The notes: generated from the letters alone by a model not told the origin. DNA of 64,000 nucleotides from Hyphomicrobiales bacterium (GCA_900473745.1 UCMW01000007.1:186001-250000), one strand, 5' to 3'. Shown: positions 26,759-36,286, counted from the first letter of the stretch. Made by a program: numbers and translations.

Positions 26759-28699
26759 GTGACGCTATTTCAGACGCTTACATTTTCGACGGCCCTGTTC
26801 GGCACCCTCTTTTCCGCTGCAGTCGCAGCAGACCTTCCCCCAACTCCCAATGGGCTGGGCCGGGCCGACTCCGCTTCCTTTTCGCCCAGCGTGCCCGCCT
26901 ATGCCGACAACGGCGCAACCAACCAGCGCGGCAAGGCCTGCATGGCAACGGTAGACACGAATGCCGGAGTGCGGCTCCTCTCCGGCTTTGTGGCGGTCTG
27001 GACCCCGAGCTCACCCTTCGTGGACGCCGATGTCGAAGCGCCCGCTGACGGTGGCTGCCCGGCAATCGCCAAGGCGGCATGGGACGGGATCCCAGGCAGC
27101 GCTACCGACGGCAAGGTCTTGAATCTGTCGATCCACACCCACAACATTGCCTATGTGGTTGAGGCAACGCGGACCCGCACGGCCGAGCGGGCGATACAGG
27201 CCTACCTGGACGACCGACGCGGCAAGAACGCCTCGCTCGTCGATGGTCTGGGCCCCTTCGCAGACATCTGGCGGGACGGTGCCAAACAGGTGACCACGAT
27301 CACCCAAGTGGCTTCGGACGCCGCCACGGTGAAATACGACGACGAGGGCAACAACCGCGGCTTCGGCAGCAAGGCTGACGCTGAAAAGGGCACGCCCGCC
27401 AATCCGGACCTCGGCCTCGCGGTCGACCTCCTCGAAGCCGTCGGCGCCGACGCATCCACGGAACCCGCCAAGCGCTATTACAAATATGCCCGTCCCTGGC
27501 GCTGGAGCGACGACGTAGAGGTCCTGCCGACACTGGAGCCGGCAAAGAGCAACACACCGGGCACGGATGGCGGTTTCCCCAGTGGTCACACCGCCGAAGC
27601 CTGGCGCGATGGCCTGACCATGGCCTATCTCGTTCCCGAACGTTTTCAGGAAATGGTCACGCGTGCGGTCGAACTTGGCGACAGCCGCATCATCGCCGGC
27701 ATGCATTCGCCGCTCGATGTCATCGGTGGCCGCATGCTGGGCACCGCGGCCGTCGTCTACAACCTCGGCCGCGCCGAGAATGCCGAACTGAAGCAGGCGG
27801 CCCGCGGACAGGCACTTGCGTGGATAAAGGCCAAGACTGGGGCAGAGACCTCGCTCGATCTGGTGCGCATGGGACACGCGTCTTCCGCGGATGAGGATCG
27901 TTTTGCCGACTGGAGAGCCAATACCGCTTATGTCGCACCTCGCCTCACCTACGGCTTCGAGCCCACCGGTTCGACTGCCAATGCCGTCATCGTGCCGAAG
28001 GGCGCCGAAGTGATCCTTGAGACACGCCTACCCTACCTCACCGCTGAACAGCGCCGTATCGTCCTCAAGACGACCTCGCTCCCTTCCGGCTATCCGGTCA
28101 TGGATGACGCCGAAGGCTATGGGCGGCTGGACTTCTTCCGGGCCGCGGACGGTTTCGGCGCATTCAACGGCGATGTCACCGTGACCATGGACGGAAGCCA
28201 GGGCGGTTTCCATGAGCTCGACACCTGGCGCAACGACATTTCCGGCGCAGGCAGGCTGACGAAAGCCGGAACAGGCACGCTGGCTCTCGCAGGTGAGAAC
28301 AGCTTTTCGGGTGGAACCATCGTCGAGGATGGGGCCCTGCTTGCCGCGTCTCATAGCGCCCTCGGCACCGGAGACGTCTACATCGCCGCCGGCGTGCTCG
28401 CGGTCGCTCCCGAAGGTCTGAAACTCGCCGGCGGGTTCAGCGTGACGGAGAAGGCAACACTCTCGGTCACGCTAAGCGATGCAGCCGAAACCGGGCTCGA
28501 CGTCTCCGGCCCGGTCGCTCTCGATGGTGGTCGTCTCGAGCTTGTTCTCGATCCGTCGTCGCGGCCTTCAAAGGGCAAGGCGATTGCCGTCATCCGGGCG
28601 GCGGAGATCGATGGCACCTTTGCTGACGTCACCCTTGACGGACATCCGGTCGAGGCGAGCTACGATGGCAAGACGATCAGCGTCGTTCTGCCGGAATGA
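26759..28699 (+). CDS. Secreted class A-type acid phosphatase (PAP2) with autotransporter-associated beta-strand repeat
   Basis: A 646-residue exported protein starting at GTG 26759 (AAAGGA site), with a signal peptide ending at AAVAA-DL. Residues about 230-340 hold the bacterial class A acid phosphatase motifs: K-x6-RP (KRYYKYARP), GFPSGHTAEAW and SRIIAGMHSPLDV. The C-terminal third is beta-rich and contains an autotransporter-associated repeat (GAGRLTKAGTGTLALAGENS, then FSGGTIVEDGALLAA). No C-terminal beta-barrel is present, so it is not a self-transporting autotransporter; it may be periplasmic, surface-bound or released. Phosphate scavenging from organic phosphomonoesters is the likely role. 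Confidence 0.87.
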   Translation: MTLFQTLTFSTALFGTLFSAAVAADLPPTPNGLGRADSASFSPSVPAYADNGATNQRGKACMATVDTNAGVRLLSGFVAVWTPSSPFVDADVEAPADGGCPAIAKAAWDGIPGSATDGKVLNLSIHTHNIAYVVEATRTRTAERAIQAYLDDRRGKNASLVDGLGPFADIWRDGAKQVTTITQVASDAATVKYDDEGNNRGFGSKADAEKGTPANPDLGLAVDLLEAVGADASTEPAKRYYKYARPWRWSDDVEVLPTLEPAKSNTPGTDGGFPSGHTAEAWRDGLTMAYLVPERFQEMVTRAVELGDSRIIAGMHSPLDVIGGRMLGTAAVVYNLGRAENAELKQAARGQALAWIKAKTGAETSLDLVRMGHASSADEDRFADWRANTAYVAPRLTYGFEPTGSTANAVIVPKGAEVILETRLPYLTAEQRRIVLKTTSLPSGYPVMDDAEGYGRLDFFRAADGFGAFNGDVTVTMDGSQGGFHELDTWRNDISGAGRLTKAGTGTLALAGENSFSGGTIVEDGALLAASHSALGTGDVYIAAGVLAVAPEGLKLAGGFSVTEKATLSVTLSDAAETGLDVSGPVALDGGRLELVLDPSSRPSKGKAIAVIRAAEIDGTFADVTLDGHPVEASYDGKTISVVLPE

Positions 28700-28704
28700 G
28701 GAAT

Positions 28705-28738
28705 GAGACAAGGGCCACCAAGCGGTGGTCCTTGTCTC
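28705..28738 (+). terminator. Hairpin terminator after the acid phosphatase gene
   Basis: A 15-bp stem with one G-T wobble (28705-28719 with 28724-28738) and a 4-nt loop lies 5 bp after the stop. The T tract is part of the stem rather than following it, so termination efficiency is uncertain. Confidence 0.65.
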
Positions 28739-28862
28739 GCCCCGGCTGACATGTCTCTTCGGTCAGCGAAACAACCTCCCGCCTGCGGCCCTTGCTATTC
28801 TGGACAATCCCGTGAAAATGCCTAAAGGAAAGCCACCCACAACAAGGCGCTAGATTTTAGGC

Positions 28863-31800
28863 ATGGCCGCACGCCAACGCATCATTCCCGTTCGCCGCGA
28901 ATACAATCGCTGGGTCGCGAACCAGACGCTCGAAGATTACGCCCTGCGCTTCACGGCCAAGAGCGCCCGCCAGTTTTCCTCGAGCCGGATTTCGCAGACC
29001 GCGATCGGAGCGATTTCCTTTCTGGCGCTGGAGGCGATCGGCGGCACGATCACCATTGCCTATGGCACGACCAATGCCTTCTTCGCCATCGTCGTCGCCG
29101 CCATCCTGATGCTGCTGGTCGGCGTTCCCATCAGCAAGTATGCGATCCGCCATGGCGTCGACATCGATCTGCTGACCCGCGGCGCCGGCTTCGGCTATAT
29201 CGGCTCGACCATCACTTCGCTGATCTATGCCGCCTTTACCTTCATGCTCTTTGCCATCGAGGCATCGATCATGACAAAGGCACTGGAGCTCGCCTTCGGC
29301 ATTCCGCTCTGGCTCGGCTACATCATCTCGGCCGTCGTCGTCCTGCCGCTGGTCACCTACGGCATCCGGATGATCTCGAAATTCCAGCTGCTGACCCAGC
29401 CCTTCTGGATCGTGCTCAATATCCTGCCTTTCGTCTTCATCGCGTTTCTCGACTGGGAGAAAATCGACCTCTGGCGCGCCTTTGCCGGCATCGATCATTC
29501 CAACGCCCATCTTGGCCAGGCCGCCCCCTTCAACCTTCTCGAATTCGGGGCGGCCTCGGCGGTCATCCTCGCTCTAATGCCGCAGATCGGCGAGCAGGTC
29601 GACTTCCTGCGCTTTCTCCCCCCTGAAGGCGCGCGCAAGCTGCATCACCGCATCGCGATCTTTCTCGCCGGGCCGGGCTGGGTCGTGCTTGGCGTGCCAA
29701 AGTTGCTCGCCGGATCCTTCCTCGCCGTGCTCACACTCTCGACCGGCGTGCCAATCGGCGAGGCGGCCGACCCCGCCCACATGTATGTGGCAGCCTTCGG
29801 CTACATGCTGCCGAACGAGACGGCGGCCATGCTGCTGATGGCCGGATTCGTGGTGATCTCGCAGCTCAAGATCAACGTGATGAACGCCTATGCGGGCTCG
29901 CTCGCCTGGTCGAACTTCTTCTCGCGCCTGACCCACAGCCATCCCGGCCGCGTCGTATGGCTCGTCTTCAACGTGGCGATCGCCCTTCTGTTGATGGAGC
30001 TCGGCATCTATGGCCTGCTGGAAGAGACGCTCGGCATCTTCTCGATCATCGCCATGAGCTGGCTCTGCGCCATCTCCGCCGATCTCTTCGTCAACAAGAA
30101 GCTCGGCCTCTCGCCACCCGGCATCGAGTTCAAGCGGGCCCATCTCTACGACATCAATCCGGTCGGCTGCGGCACCATGGCCTTGTCGGCGAGCCTGGCG
30201 CTGGCGGCCCACTTCGGCGCCTTCGGCTCGACAATGGCCTCGCTCTCGACCTATGTCACGCTCGTCGCCTTCCTGATTTCCCCGCTCATCGCCTGGTGGA
30301 CGGAGGGCAGGTATTACCTCGCCCGCAAACCGCGCCACAGCTGGAAGAACCAGACCGGCATTACCTGCTCGATCTGCGAACACCCCTTCGAGCCTGAGGA
30401 TATGGCCTGGTGCCCCGCCTATGCGGCACCTATCTGTTCGCTCTGCTGCACGCTGGACAGCCGCTGCCACGACATGTGCAAGCCGCATGCGAAGATCAAC
30501 GCCCAGGCCGCGACGGTCGCACGCGCCTTGTTGCCGGAAGCGGTGATCGAGACCTTCTCCACCCGCCTCGGCCGCTACGCAATGACGGCGATGATCTCGA
30601 TCTCCGTCATCGGCATCATCCTCGCGGTCATCGCCCATCAGGTGAATGCGGCGACTCCCGAGATGACCGACGTGGTCAACCGCACGGTGACCGTCGTCTT
30701 CTTCATCTTCGCCATCATCGCGGGCATCGTCTCCTGGTTCTACGTGCTTGCCCATGACAGCCGCGTCGTCGCAGAAGAAGAATCCTCTCGCCAGAACACG
30801 CTTCTGCTCAAGGAAATCGCCGCCCACCGCAAGACGGACGCGGCCCTGCAGAACGCCAAGGAAACGGCGGAAGCGGCCAACCGCGCCAAGAGCCGTTATG
30901 TCGTGGGCTTGAGCCACGAACTGCGAACACCGCTGAATGCCGTGCTCGGTTACGCCCAGATCCTGGAGCGCGACGAGACGATCCCCGTGCCGCGGCAGTC
31001 GGCGATCAAGGTCATCCGCCGTTCGGCAGACCACCTCTCGGGCCTCATCGACGGACTTCTCGATATTTCCAAGATCGAAGCGGGCCGCCTGCAGGTCTTC
31101 TCGAACGAGGTCAATATCCAGGACTTCCTCGACCAGATGCTCGACATGTTCGCGCCCCAGGCGGCCGCCAAGGGCATTCTTTTCGAGCACCAGCGCTCCA
31201 GAAACCTGCCGCTCTATGTCCGCACCGATGAACGACGCCTGCGCCAGATCCTCGTGAACCTTCTCTCAAATGCCATCAAGTTTACCGACGAAGGCACGAT
31301 CCGCTTTACCGTCGACTATCGCAGCCAGGTCGCCACCTTCACGGTGAACGACAGCGGCCGCGGAATATCGGAGAAGGACCTGAACCGCATCTACGAGCCC
31401 TTCCAGCGCGGCGAGGCCGACAATGTCCGCCCCATGCCGGGACTGGGTCTTGGCCTGACGATCACCAAGCTTCTGACCAACACGCTGGGCGGCGAAATCT
31501 CCGTCACCAGCGAGCGGGACAAGGGCTCGACCTTCAAGGTGCGGCTGATGCTGTCGGCCATCGACCGACCGAACACCGCGCCTGCACCGGAGCGCCGCAT
31601 CGTCTCCTATACCGGTCCTCGGCGAACCATCGTCGTCGTCGACGACAACGAGGATCATCGTGAACTGATGCGCGAGGTTCTGGCGCCGCTCGATTTCGTC
31701 GTGCTGACGGCGGCCGGTGGCCCGGAATGCCTGACGCTCATCCACGGCGTCAAACCGGATCTCTTTCTTGTCGACATTTCCATGCCCGGTATGAATGGAT

Positions 31801-32246
31801 GGCAACTCGTCGAAAAACTGCGCGACGCCGGCCAGACAGCGCCGATCCTGATGCTCTCTGCCAATATAGGCGATGCACCGGCAGCCGGTGGCGAAGGGCA
31901 TGATGATGCGATCGCGAAACCCGTCGACATCTCCCGCCTGCGCGACAAACTCGCCCGGTTCCTGGGCTTGGATTGGATCTACGCCGACGATCCCCGCCTC
32001 CTGCAGCAGACACTGCGCCAGGACCGCCCCCTCTCGCCGGGTGCTGCGCATCTGGAGGAGTTGCTCAGCCTCTGTGATATCGGCTATGTGCGCGGCATTG
32101 AGGCGAAGCTCGCCGAACTCGGGAGCATGGGAAGCAATGCAGCCTTCATTGAGACGGCCCGCGCCCATGTGCAGGCATTCGACATGGCGGGCCTGCGCAA
32201 CTTCCTGACCTCGTTTGAAACCGGCAGGGAGCCGATCCATGGCTGA
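28863..32246 (+). CDS. Permease-like (NCS1-type) membrane sensor fused to hybrid histidine kinase and receiver
   Basis: A 1127-residue fusion. Residues about 25-490 form about 12 membrane helices with an NCS1/purine-cytosine permease pattern (NQTLEDYALRFTAKSAR, LLTRGAGFGYIGSTITSLIY). Residues 502-539 are a cysteine cluster (C502xxC505, C517, C525xxC528-C529, C535, C539) followed by two more helices (about 570-630). Then come a coiled linker, a HisKA with H685 (GLSHELRTPLNAV), a HATPase (NLLSNAIKFTD, GLGLGLTITK) and a receiver (D927-D928, phospho-site D971, K1019), then about 90 helical residues. The partner response regulator overlaps by 8 bp. It probably senses, or senses transport of, a nucleobase- or hydantoin-like solute; the ligand is inference. 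Confidence 0.85.
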   Translation: MAARQRIIPVRREYNRWVANQTLEDYALRFTAKSARQFSSSRISQTAIGAISFLALEAIGGTITIAYGTTNAFFAIVVAAILMLLVGVPISKYAIRHGVDIDLLTRGAGFGYIGSTITSLIYAAFTFMLFAIEASIMTKALELAFGIPLWLGYIISAVVVLPLVTYGIRMISKFQLLTQPFWIVLNILPFVFIAFLDWEKIDLWRAFAGIDHSNAHLGQAAPFNLLEFGAASAVILALMPQIGEQVDFLRFLPPEGARKLHHRIAIFLAGPGWVVLGVPKLLAGSFLAVLTLSTGVPIGEAADPAHMYVAAFGYMLPNETAAMLLMAGFVVISQLKINVMNAYAGSLAWSNFFSRLTHSHPGRVVWLVFNVAIALLLMELGIYGLLEETLGIFSIIAMSWLCAISADLFVNKKLGLSPPGIEFKRAHLYDINPVGCGTMALSASLALAAHFGAFGSTMASLSTYVTLVAFLISPLIAWWTEGRYYLARKPRHSWKNQTGITCSICEHPFEPEDMAWCPAYAAPICSLCCTLDSRCHDMCKPHAKINAQAATVARALLPEAVIETFSTRLGRYAMTAMISISVIGIILAVIAHQVNAATPEMTDVVNRTVTVVFFIFAIIAGIVSWFYVLAHDSRVVAEEESSRQNTLLLKEIAAHRKTDAALQNAKETAEAANRAKSRYVVGLSHELRTPLNAVLGYAQILERDETIPVPRQSAIKVIRRSADHLSGLIDGLLDISKIEAGRLQVFSNEVNIQDFLDQMLDMFAPQAAAKGILFEHQRSRNLPLYVRTDERRLRQILVNLLSNAIKFTDEGTIRFTVDYRSQVATFTVNDSGRGISEKDLNRIYEPFQRGEADNVRPMPGLGLGLTITKLLTNTLGGEISVTSERDKGSTFKVRLMLSAIDRPNTAPAPERRIVSYTGPRRTIVVVDDNEDHRELMREVLAPLDFVVLTAAGGPECLTLIHGVKPDLFLVDISMPGMNGWQLVEKLRDAGQTAPILMLSANIGDAPAAGGEGHDDAIAKPVDISRLRDKLARFLGLDWIYADDPRLLQQTLRQDRPLSPGAAHLEELLSLCDIGYVRGIEAKLAELGSMGSNAAFIETARAHVQAFDMAGLRNFLTSFETGREPIHG

Positions 32247-33162
32247 GGCGAACCGCCGCGACATCGTGCTTCTGGTCGACGACAGTCCCGACGCGCTCGG
32301 TTTCCTGACCGAGGCTCTGGAAGCATCAGGCTATTCCGTGCTCATCGCCACGTCGGGTCACGGTGCCTTGCAGATCGTCGCCCGCATCAGCCCGGACCTG
32401 ATCCTGCTCGATGCCGTGATGCCCGGCATGGACGGTTTCGAAACCTGCCGCACCCTGAAGGCCGATCCGGCCGTTGCCCAGGTACCCGTGATCTTCATGA
32501 CGGGCCTCACGGAGACGGAGCACGTCGTGAAGGCGCTGGAATCGGGTGGTGTCGATTATCTCACCAAACCGATCAACATCGACGAGCTACGCGCCCGCAT
32601 CCGCGTCCACCTGTCGAATGCCCGCTCCGCCCAGAGCGCCCGCGTCGCCCTCGATGCCGCCGGTCGGCATCTGCTGGCGATCCGCGGTGACGGCCAGGTC
32701 CACTGGACGACGCCTCAGGCGAACCGCCTGATCGAGACGGCGATCGGCCATGCGGACGGAATAGGAGCGGTCGCGAAGGCCGCTGCCGCCTGGCTGTCCC
32801 ATCGCCGCGCGGGCACCGGACAGCAAGCCGATACGAGCTTCGCCTTTCCCGGGGCCACCGGGCTGCCGCTGACACTCTCCCTCCTCGGCACCATCGGCGC
32901 CGACGAATATCTTTTCCGCCTGACTTCGGCCAACCGGCAGAGCGAAGACGAGATGCTGCGCGAGCGCTTCGGCCTCACGCACCGCGAAAGCGAAGTTCTG
33001 CTCTGGATCGCCAAGGGCAAGGCCAACCGCGACATCGGCGAGATCCTCGGGCTGTCGTCACGCACGGTGAACAAGCACCTCGAGCAGATCTATTCGAAGC
33101 TCGGCGTCGAAAATCGCGCCTCGGCGGCCGTGAAGGCGGCGGACGTTCTGCGCGAAACCTAA
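32239..33162 (+). CDS. Response regulator with LuxR-type HTH, partner of the permease-kinase
   Basis: A 307-residue regulator. The N-terminal receiver has VLLVDDSPDALGF, the phospho-acceptor in LILLDAVMPGMDGFE and the lysine in DYLTKPINIDELR. A middle segment of about 90 residues (PAS-like in length) is poorly conserved. The C-terminal HTH (LTHRESEVLLWIAKGKANRD, then LSSRTVNKHLEQIYSKLGV) is of the NarL/LuxR type. ATG at 32239 follows an AGGGAG site and overlaps the kinase stop by 8 bp, so the two are a cognate pair. Targets are unknown. Confidence 0.9.
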   Translation: MAEANRRDIVLLVDDSPDALGFLTEALEASGYSVLIATSGHGALQIVARISPDLILLDAVMPGMDGFETCRTLKADPAVAQVPVIFMTGLTETEHVVKALESGGVDYLTKPINIDELRARIRVHLSNARSAQSARVALDAAGRHLLAIRGDGQVHWTTPQANRLIETAIGHADGIGAVAKAAAAWLSHRRAGTGQQADTSFAFPGATGLPLTLSLLGTIGADEYLFRLTSANRQSEDEMLRERFGLTHRESEVLLWIAKGKANRDIGEILGLSSRTVNKHLEQIYSKLGVENRASAAVKAADVLRET

Positions 33163-33303
33163 ACCTCCGACGCGCCCTGCCCCCAATTGCGCGACGCCAT
33201 CCGGGCGCGCGCGCGCCCGCGCGACCCCGTGGCCATGCGCGGCATATCTGTCGCCGCGAGGGCAATCGCGCCCCCCTCTTTTGGAGCACAGGAGGAAATC
33301 ACC

Positions 33304-33849
33304 ATGAACAACTTCATCATCATCACGGGCTGCTCCGGCGGCGGAAAATCGACATTGATCGCCGAATTGCATCGCAGAGGATATGCCACTGTGGACGAGC
33401 CGGGGCGCCGGGTTGTCGCGCGAGAACTGGCGAACGACGGCAGCGCCCTGCCCTGGGTCGATCTCGCTGGCTTTGCAAGGGAGGCGATCAAGCTTGCCGA
33501 GGAGGATCACCGCCGTATGGCCGCTGAAGGGCACTGGGTGTTTTTCGACAGGGGTCTCGTCGATGCGTTTGCCGCACTGTCCTTTGCGACAGGCGACGAC
33601 ACGGCGGCCAGCGCATTGCAGCAAGCGCCACGGTACAACAGGTCTGTCTTTGTCGTTGAGCCTTGGCCGGAAATCTTCGTGCAGGACGATGAGCGCAGGC
33701 ACAGCTTTGCAGATGCCGTCGAGGAGTTCGACCGCCTCTCCGCCCTTTACCCCAAGCTCGGTTACGAGTGGATTGTTCTGCCCCGCACGTCGGTCGCAGA
33801 AAGGGCTGACATGCTTCTGGCGACGATCACCGCCAAATCGCAGCCATGA
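33304..33849 (+). CDS. Small P-loop ATPase (AAA_28-like)
   Basis: A 181-residue protein with Walker A ITGCSGGGKSTLIAEL at the N-terminus, then TVDEPGRRVVARELANDG, FFDRGLVDAFAAL (Walker B-like) and FVVEPWPEIFVQDDERRHSF, matching predicted nucleoside-kinase-like ATPases of unknown substrate. The ATG at 33304 has a perfect AGGAGG site; the open frame extends upstream through GC-rich non-conserved sequence. It lies 141 bp after the response regulator and is closed by a terminator. Confidence 0.82.
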   Translation: MNNFIIITGCSGGGKSTLIAELHRRGYATVDEPGRRVVARELANDGSALPWVDLAGFAREAIKLAEEDHRRMAAEGHWVFFDRGLVDAFAALSFATGDDTAASALQQAPRYNRSVFVVEPWPEIFVQDDERRHSFADAVEEFDRLSALYPKLGYEWIVLPRTSVAERADMLLATITAKSQP

Positions 33850-33855
33850 AACGCA

Positions 33856-33882
33856 GAAAGCCCGGCGCAAGGCCGGGCTTTC
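33856..33882. terminator. Bidirectional terminator between the ATPase gene and livK
   Basis: An 11-bp perfect stem (GAAAGCCCGGC 33856-33866 with GCCGGGCTTTC 33872-33882) and a 5-nt loop separate two convergent genes. A/T-rich flanks inside the stem suit both strands. Confidence 0.85.
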
Positions 33883-33905
33883 AGTCGGTCCGATAAAGGA
33901 TCGGA

Positions 33906-35021
33906 TTAGTCTTGGAAGTACGAGTACTTGCCGTCCTCGCCCTTCTTCCAGGTGTACATGACGTAGTCCGGACGGGTGATGTCGCCCTTGGCGTCAAAGG
34001 ACAGTTCGCCGATGACGGTCGTGAACGGACCCTTTTCCTTCAGCGCCGTGGCAACGGCTTCGGAGTCGGCCGAGGCAGCAGCCTTGGCGGCGTCAGCGAT
34101 GACCTGGAGGGCAGCGTAGGAGTACAGCGTGTAGGCTTCCGGCTCGAAGCCGGCATCGCGGAACTTCTTCACGGCGTCGGCAGCGTTCGGGTTCTTGCGC
34201 GGATCCGGCGGGAAGGTCATGAGCGTGCCGTCGACCGCGTCACCGGCGATCGAAGCAAGTTCGTTCGAGGTGATGCCGTCGCCGGACATCAGGGTCGCTT
34301 CCAGGCCCTGGCTGTCCATCTGGCGCATGATCAGGCCGGCTTCGGTGTGCAGACCGCCGAAGTAGACGACGGAGACGCCGGCTTCCTTCATCTTGGCGAT
34401 GAGGGCCGAGTAGTCCTTTTCGCCGGCAGTGATGCCTTCGTAGATGACTTCGGTCACGCCGAGTTCGTTCATTGCCTTCTTGGTCTCGTCAGCGAGGCCC
34501 TGGCCGTAAGGCGTCTTGTCGTGAACGACGGCAACCTTGGCGTCCTTGAAGTTGTCGGAAATGTACTTACCGGCAACGGCGCCCTGCTGGTCGTCACGAC
34601 CGCAGACGCGGAAGGTGTTCCACAGGCCACGCTCGGTGTAGTTCGGGTTGGTCGAAGCAGGCGTGATCTGCAGGATGCCGTTTTCGGCATAAACTTCAGA
34701 AGCCGGGATCGAGACGCCCGAGTTGAAGTGACCGATGACGAATTTCACGCCGTCAGCCACGAACTTGTTCGCGACCGATACGCCCTGCTTGGCGTCGGAA
34801 ACGTCGTCGCCGAGAACGACCTTGATCTGCTCGCCGTTGATACCGCCGGCGGCGTTGATGTCGGCAGCGGCCTGCTCGGCACCCTTCTGGAGCTGGGCAC
34901 CGAAAGCAGCGTTCGGGCCGGTCAGCGGGCCAGCAACGCCGACCAGGATTTCGGCGTAAGCATTGCCGCTGAAGGCAACCATGGCCGTCAGCGCAACTGC
35001 CGAAAGAAGAGACTTCTTCAT
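33906..35021 (-). CDS. livK: Branched-chain amino-acid ABC transporter substrate-binding protein
   Basis: A 371-residue periplasmic binding protein with signal peptide [17 protein letters not shown] through NAYA-EI. LIV-type motifs are [40 protein letters not shown] block, [15 protein letters not shown] and [18 protein letters not shown]. It delivers Leu/Ile/Val (possibly other amino acids) to the LivHMGF complex encoded upstream on the same strand. A GGGAG site precedes the ATG. It is separated from the DUF6867 gene by about 160 bp and may have its own promoter. Confidence 0.94.
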   Translation of the reverse strand: MKKSLLSAVALTAMVAFSGNAYAEILVGVAGPLTGPNAAFGAQLQKGAEQAAADINAAGGINGEQIKVVLGDDVSDAKQGVSVANKFVADGVKFVIGHFNSGVSIPASEVYAENGILQITPASTNPNYTERGLWNTFRVCGRDDQQGAVAGKYISDNFKDAKVAVVHDKTPYGQGLADETKKAMNELGVTEVIYEGITAGEKDYSALIAKMKEAGVSVVYFGGLHTEAGLIMRQMDSQGLEATLMSGDGITSNELASIAGDAVDGTLMTFPPDPRKNPNAADAVKKFRDAGFEPEAYTLYSYAALQVIADAAKAAASADSEAVATALKEKGPFTTVIGELSFDAKGDITRPDYVMYTWKKGEDGKYSYFQD

Positions 35022-35185
35022 ATTGTTACTCCCAAGTTTTTTGTGCGGGTTAGGTTAAAAACCCTGCGCAATACCCGCTGCGACTGCGCCGGAAAACTGT
35101 TCCACTCTTTGTATACGGCCGAGGCCTTGTCTTATCGCAAGTCGACGCCCTCTGTCGCCAATCTGCGACAGAAAACAACGGCTTG

Positions 35186-35539
35186 TCAATCTTTGTTCTT
35201 CCACGAGAAATAGGATGTTCTCTCATAGAGCCAGTAATAGTTATCGACCATCTGGGTCGCCCGGCGCGACTGGAAACCAGCCGCGGCGAAGAGCATCAGG
35301 AGCACCACGTCGAGGACATAGAAGAATGGGCTCACGAAGGGTCCGGCAAACAGCGAATAGTGCAGGAACCGCATCGCAAAACCCAAGCCCAGCACATAGA
35401 CGATGACCGTGCCATAACCGTTCCAGCTCTCGGCGGCGGCCTTGCCGGTACGCCACGCGGTCCAGAAACCGAGCAGCAGCACGAGGAACCGTAGCACGTA
35501 CCGAACGGTCGTGTCGCTTTCGAAAAACAAACCTTGCAT
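35186..35539 (-). CDS. DUF6867-family small membrane protein in the liv operon
   Basis: A 117-residue integral membrane protein with three or four hydrophobic segments (RFLVLLLGFWTAWRTGK, GTVIVYVLGLGFAMRFL, PFFYVLDVVLLMLFAAAGF) and an aromatic C-terminus (VDNYYWLYERTSYFSWKN). It lies 18 bp after livF and before livK. The family is a conserved companion of liv genes in rhizobia; no function is known. A transporter accessory role is inferred from position only. Confidence 0.82.
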   Translation of the reverse strand: MQGLFFESDTTVRYVLRFLVLLLGFWTAWRTGKAAAESWNGYGTVIVYVLGLGFAMRFLHYSLFAGPFVSPFFYVLDVVLLMLFAAAGFQSRRATQMVDNYYWLYERTSYFSWKNKD

Positions 35540-35557
35540 GTCAAATTCTCCCCGCGC

Positions 35558-36286
35558 TCAGTGGTGGCCGCCTTCGAGATAGGCTGCCCGGACCGAAGGA
35601 TCGGCCAGAAGCTCCCTACCCGTGCCACTCATCGTCACCTTGCCGTTGACCATGACATAGGCCCGGTCGGACAGCTTCAGTGCGGCGAATGCATTTTGCT
35701 CGACGAGGAAGACGGTGAGCCCCTCTTCCTTGTTGAGCCGCTTGATCTGCTCGAAGATGCCCTTGACGATCAGCGGTGCGAGACCGAGCGAAGGCTCGTC
35801 GAGAAGCAAAAGCTTCGGCCGCGACATCAGCGCACGGCCGATGGACAGCATCTGCTGCTCGCCGCCCGACAGCGTACCGCCGCGCTGGCTCTGGCGTTCC
35901 TTCAGGCGAGGGAACATGGTGAAGATCTTCTCCACGTCCTCCTTGAAGTATTTCAGGTCGTCGAGGCCGGCACCCATCTGCAGGTTTTCCAGCACCGTCA
36001 TGCGCGGGAAGATGCGGCGACCCTCCGGCGACTGGGCGATGCGGCGACGCGCAATCAGATGGGTCGGGATCTTGGTGATGTCTTCGCCATCGAAAACGAC
36101 TTGTCCGCTGCGCGCCTGCGGGCTGCCGCAGATGGTCATCATCAGCGTCGACTTGCCGGCACCATTGGCACCGATCAGCGACACGATCTCGCCCTTGTGG
36201 ACCTCGACGTCGACACCGGCGAGCGCACGGATATTGCCGTAATAGGTTTCGACACCGGAAACCTTGAGAAGCGGTTCAGAGGACAT
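35558..36286 (-). CDS. livF: Branched-chain amino-acid ABC transporter ATP-binding protein LivF
   Basis: A 242-residue ATPase with Walker A GANGAGKSTLMMTICG, signature TLSGGEQQMLSIGRALM and Walker B LLLLDEPSLGLAPLIV. The last two motifs are the standard LivF form. Start overlaps the livG stop by one base (TGATG), so translation is coupled. Confidence 0.96.
   Translation of the reverse strand: MSSEPLLKVSGVETYYGNIRALAGVDVEVHKGEIVSLIGANGAGKSTLMMTICGSPQARSGQVVFDGEDITKIPTHLIARRRIAQSPEGRRIFPRMTVLENLQMGAGLDDLKYFKEDVEKIFTMFPRLKERQSQRGGTLSGGEQQMLSIGRALMSRPKLLLLDEPSLGLAPLIVKGIFEQIKRLNKEEGLTVFLVEQNAFAALKLSDRAYVMVNGKVTMSGTGRELLADPSVRAAYLEGGHH

Noticed and set aside
29574..31190. 538-residue minus-strand open frame opposite the permease-kinase
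   Set aside because: Composition is that of a reverse-complement shadow (Asp, Arg, Gly, His rich); the plus-strand protein has clear domains across the same span.
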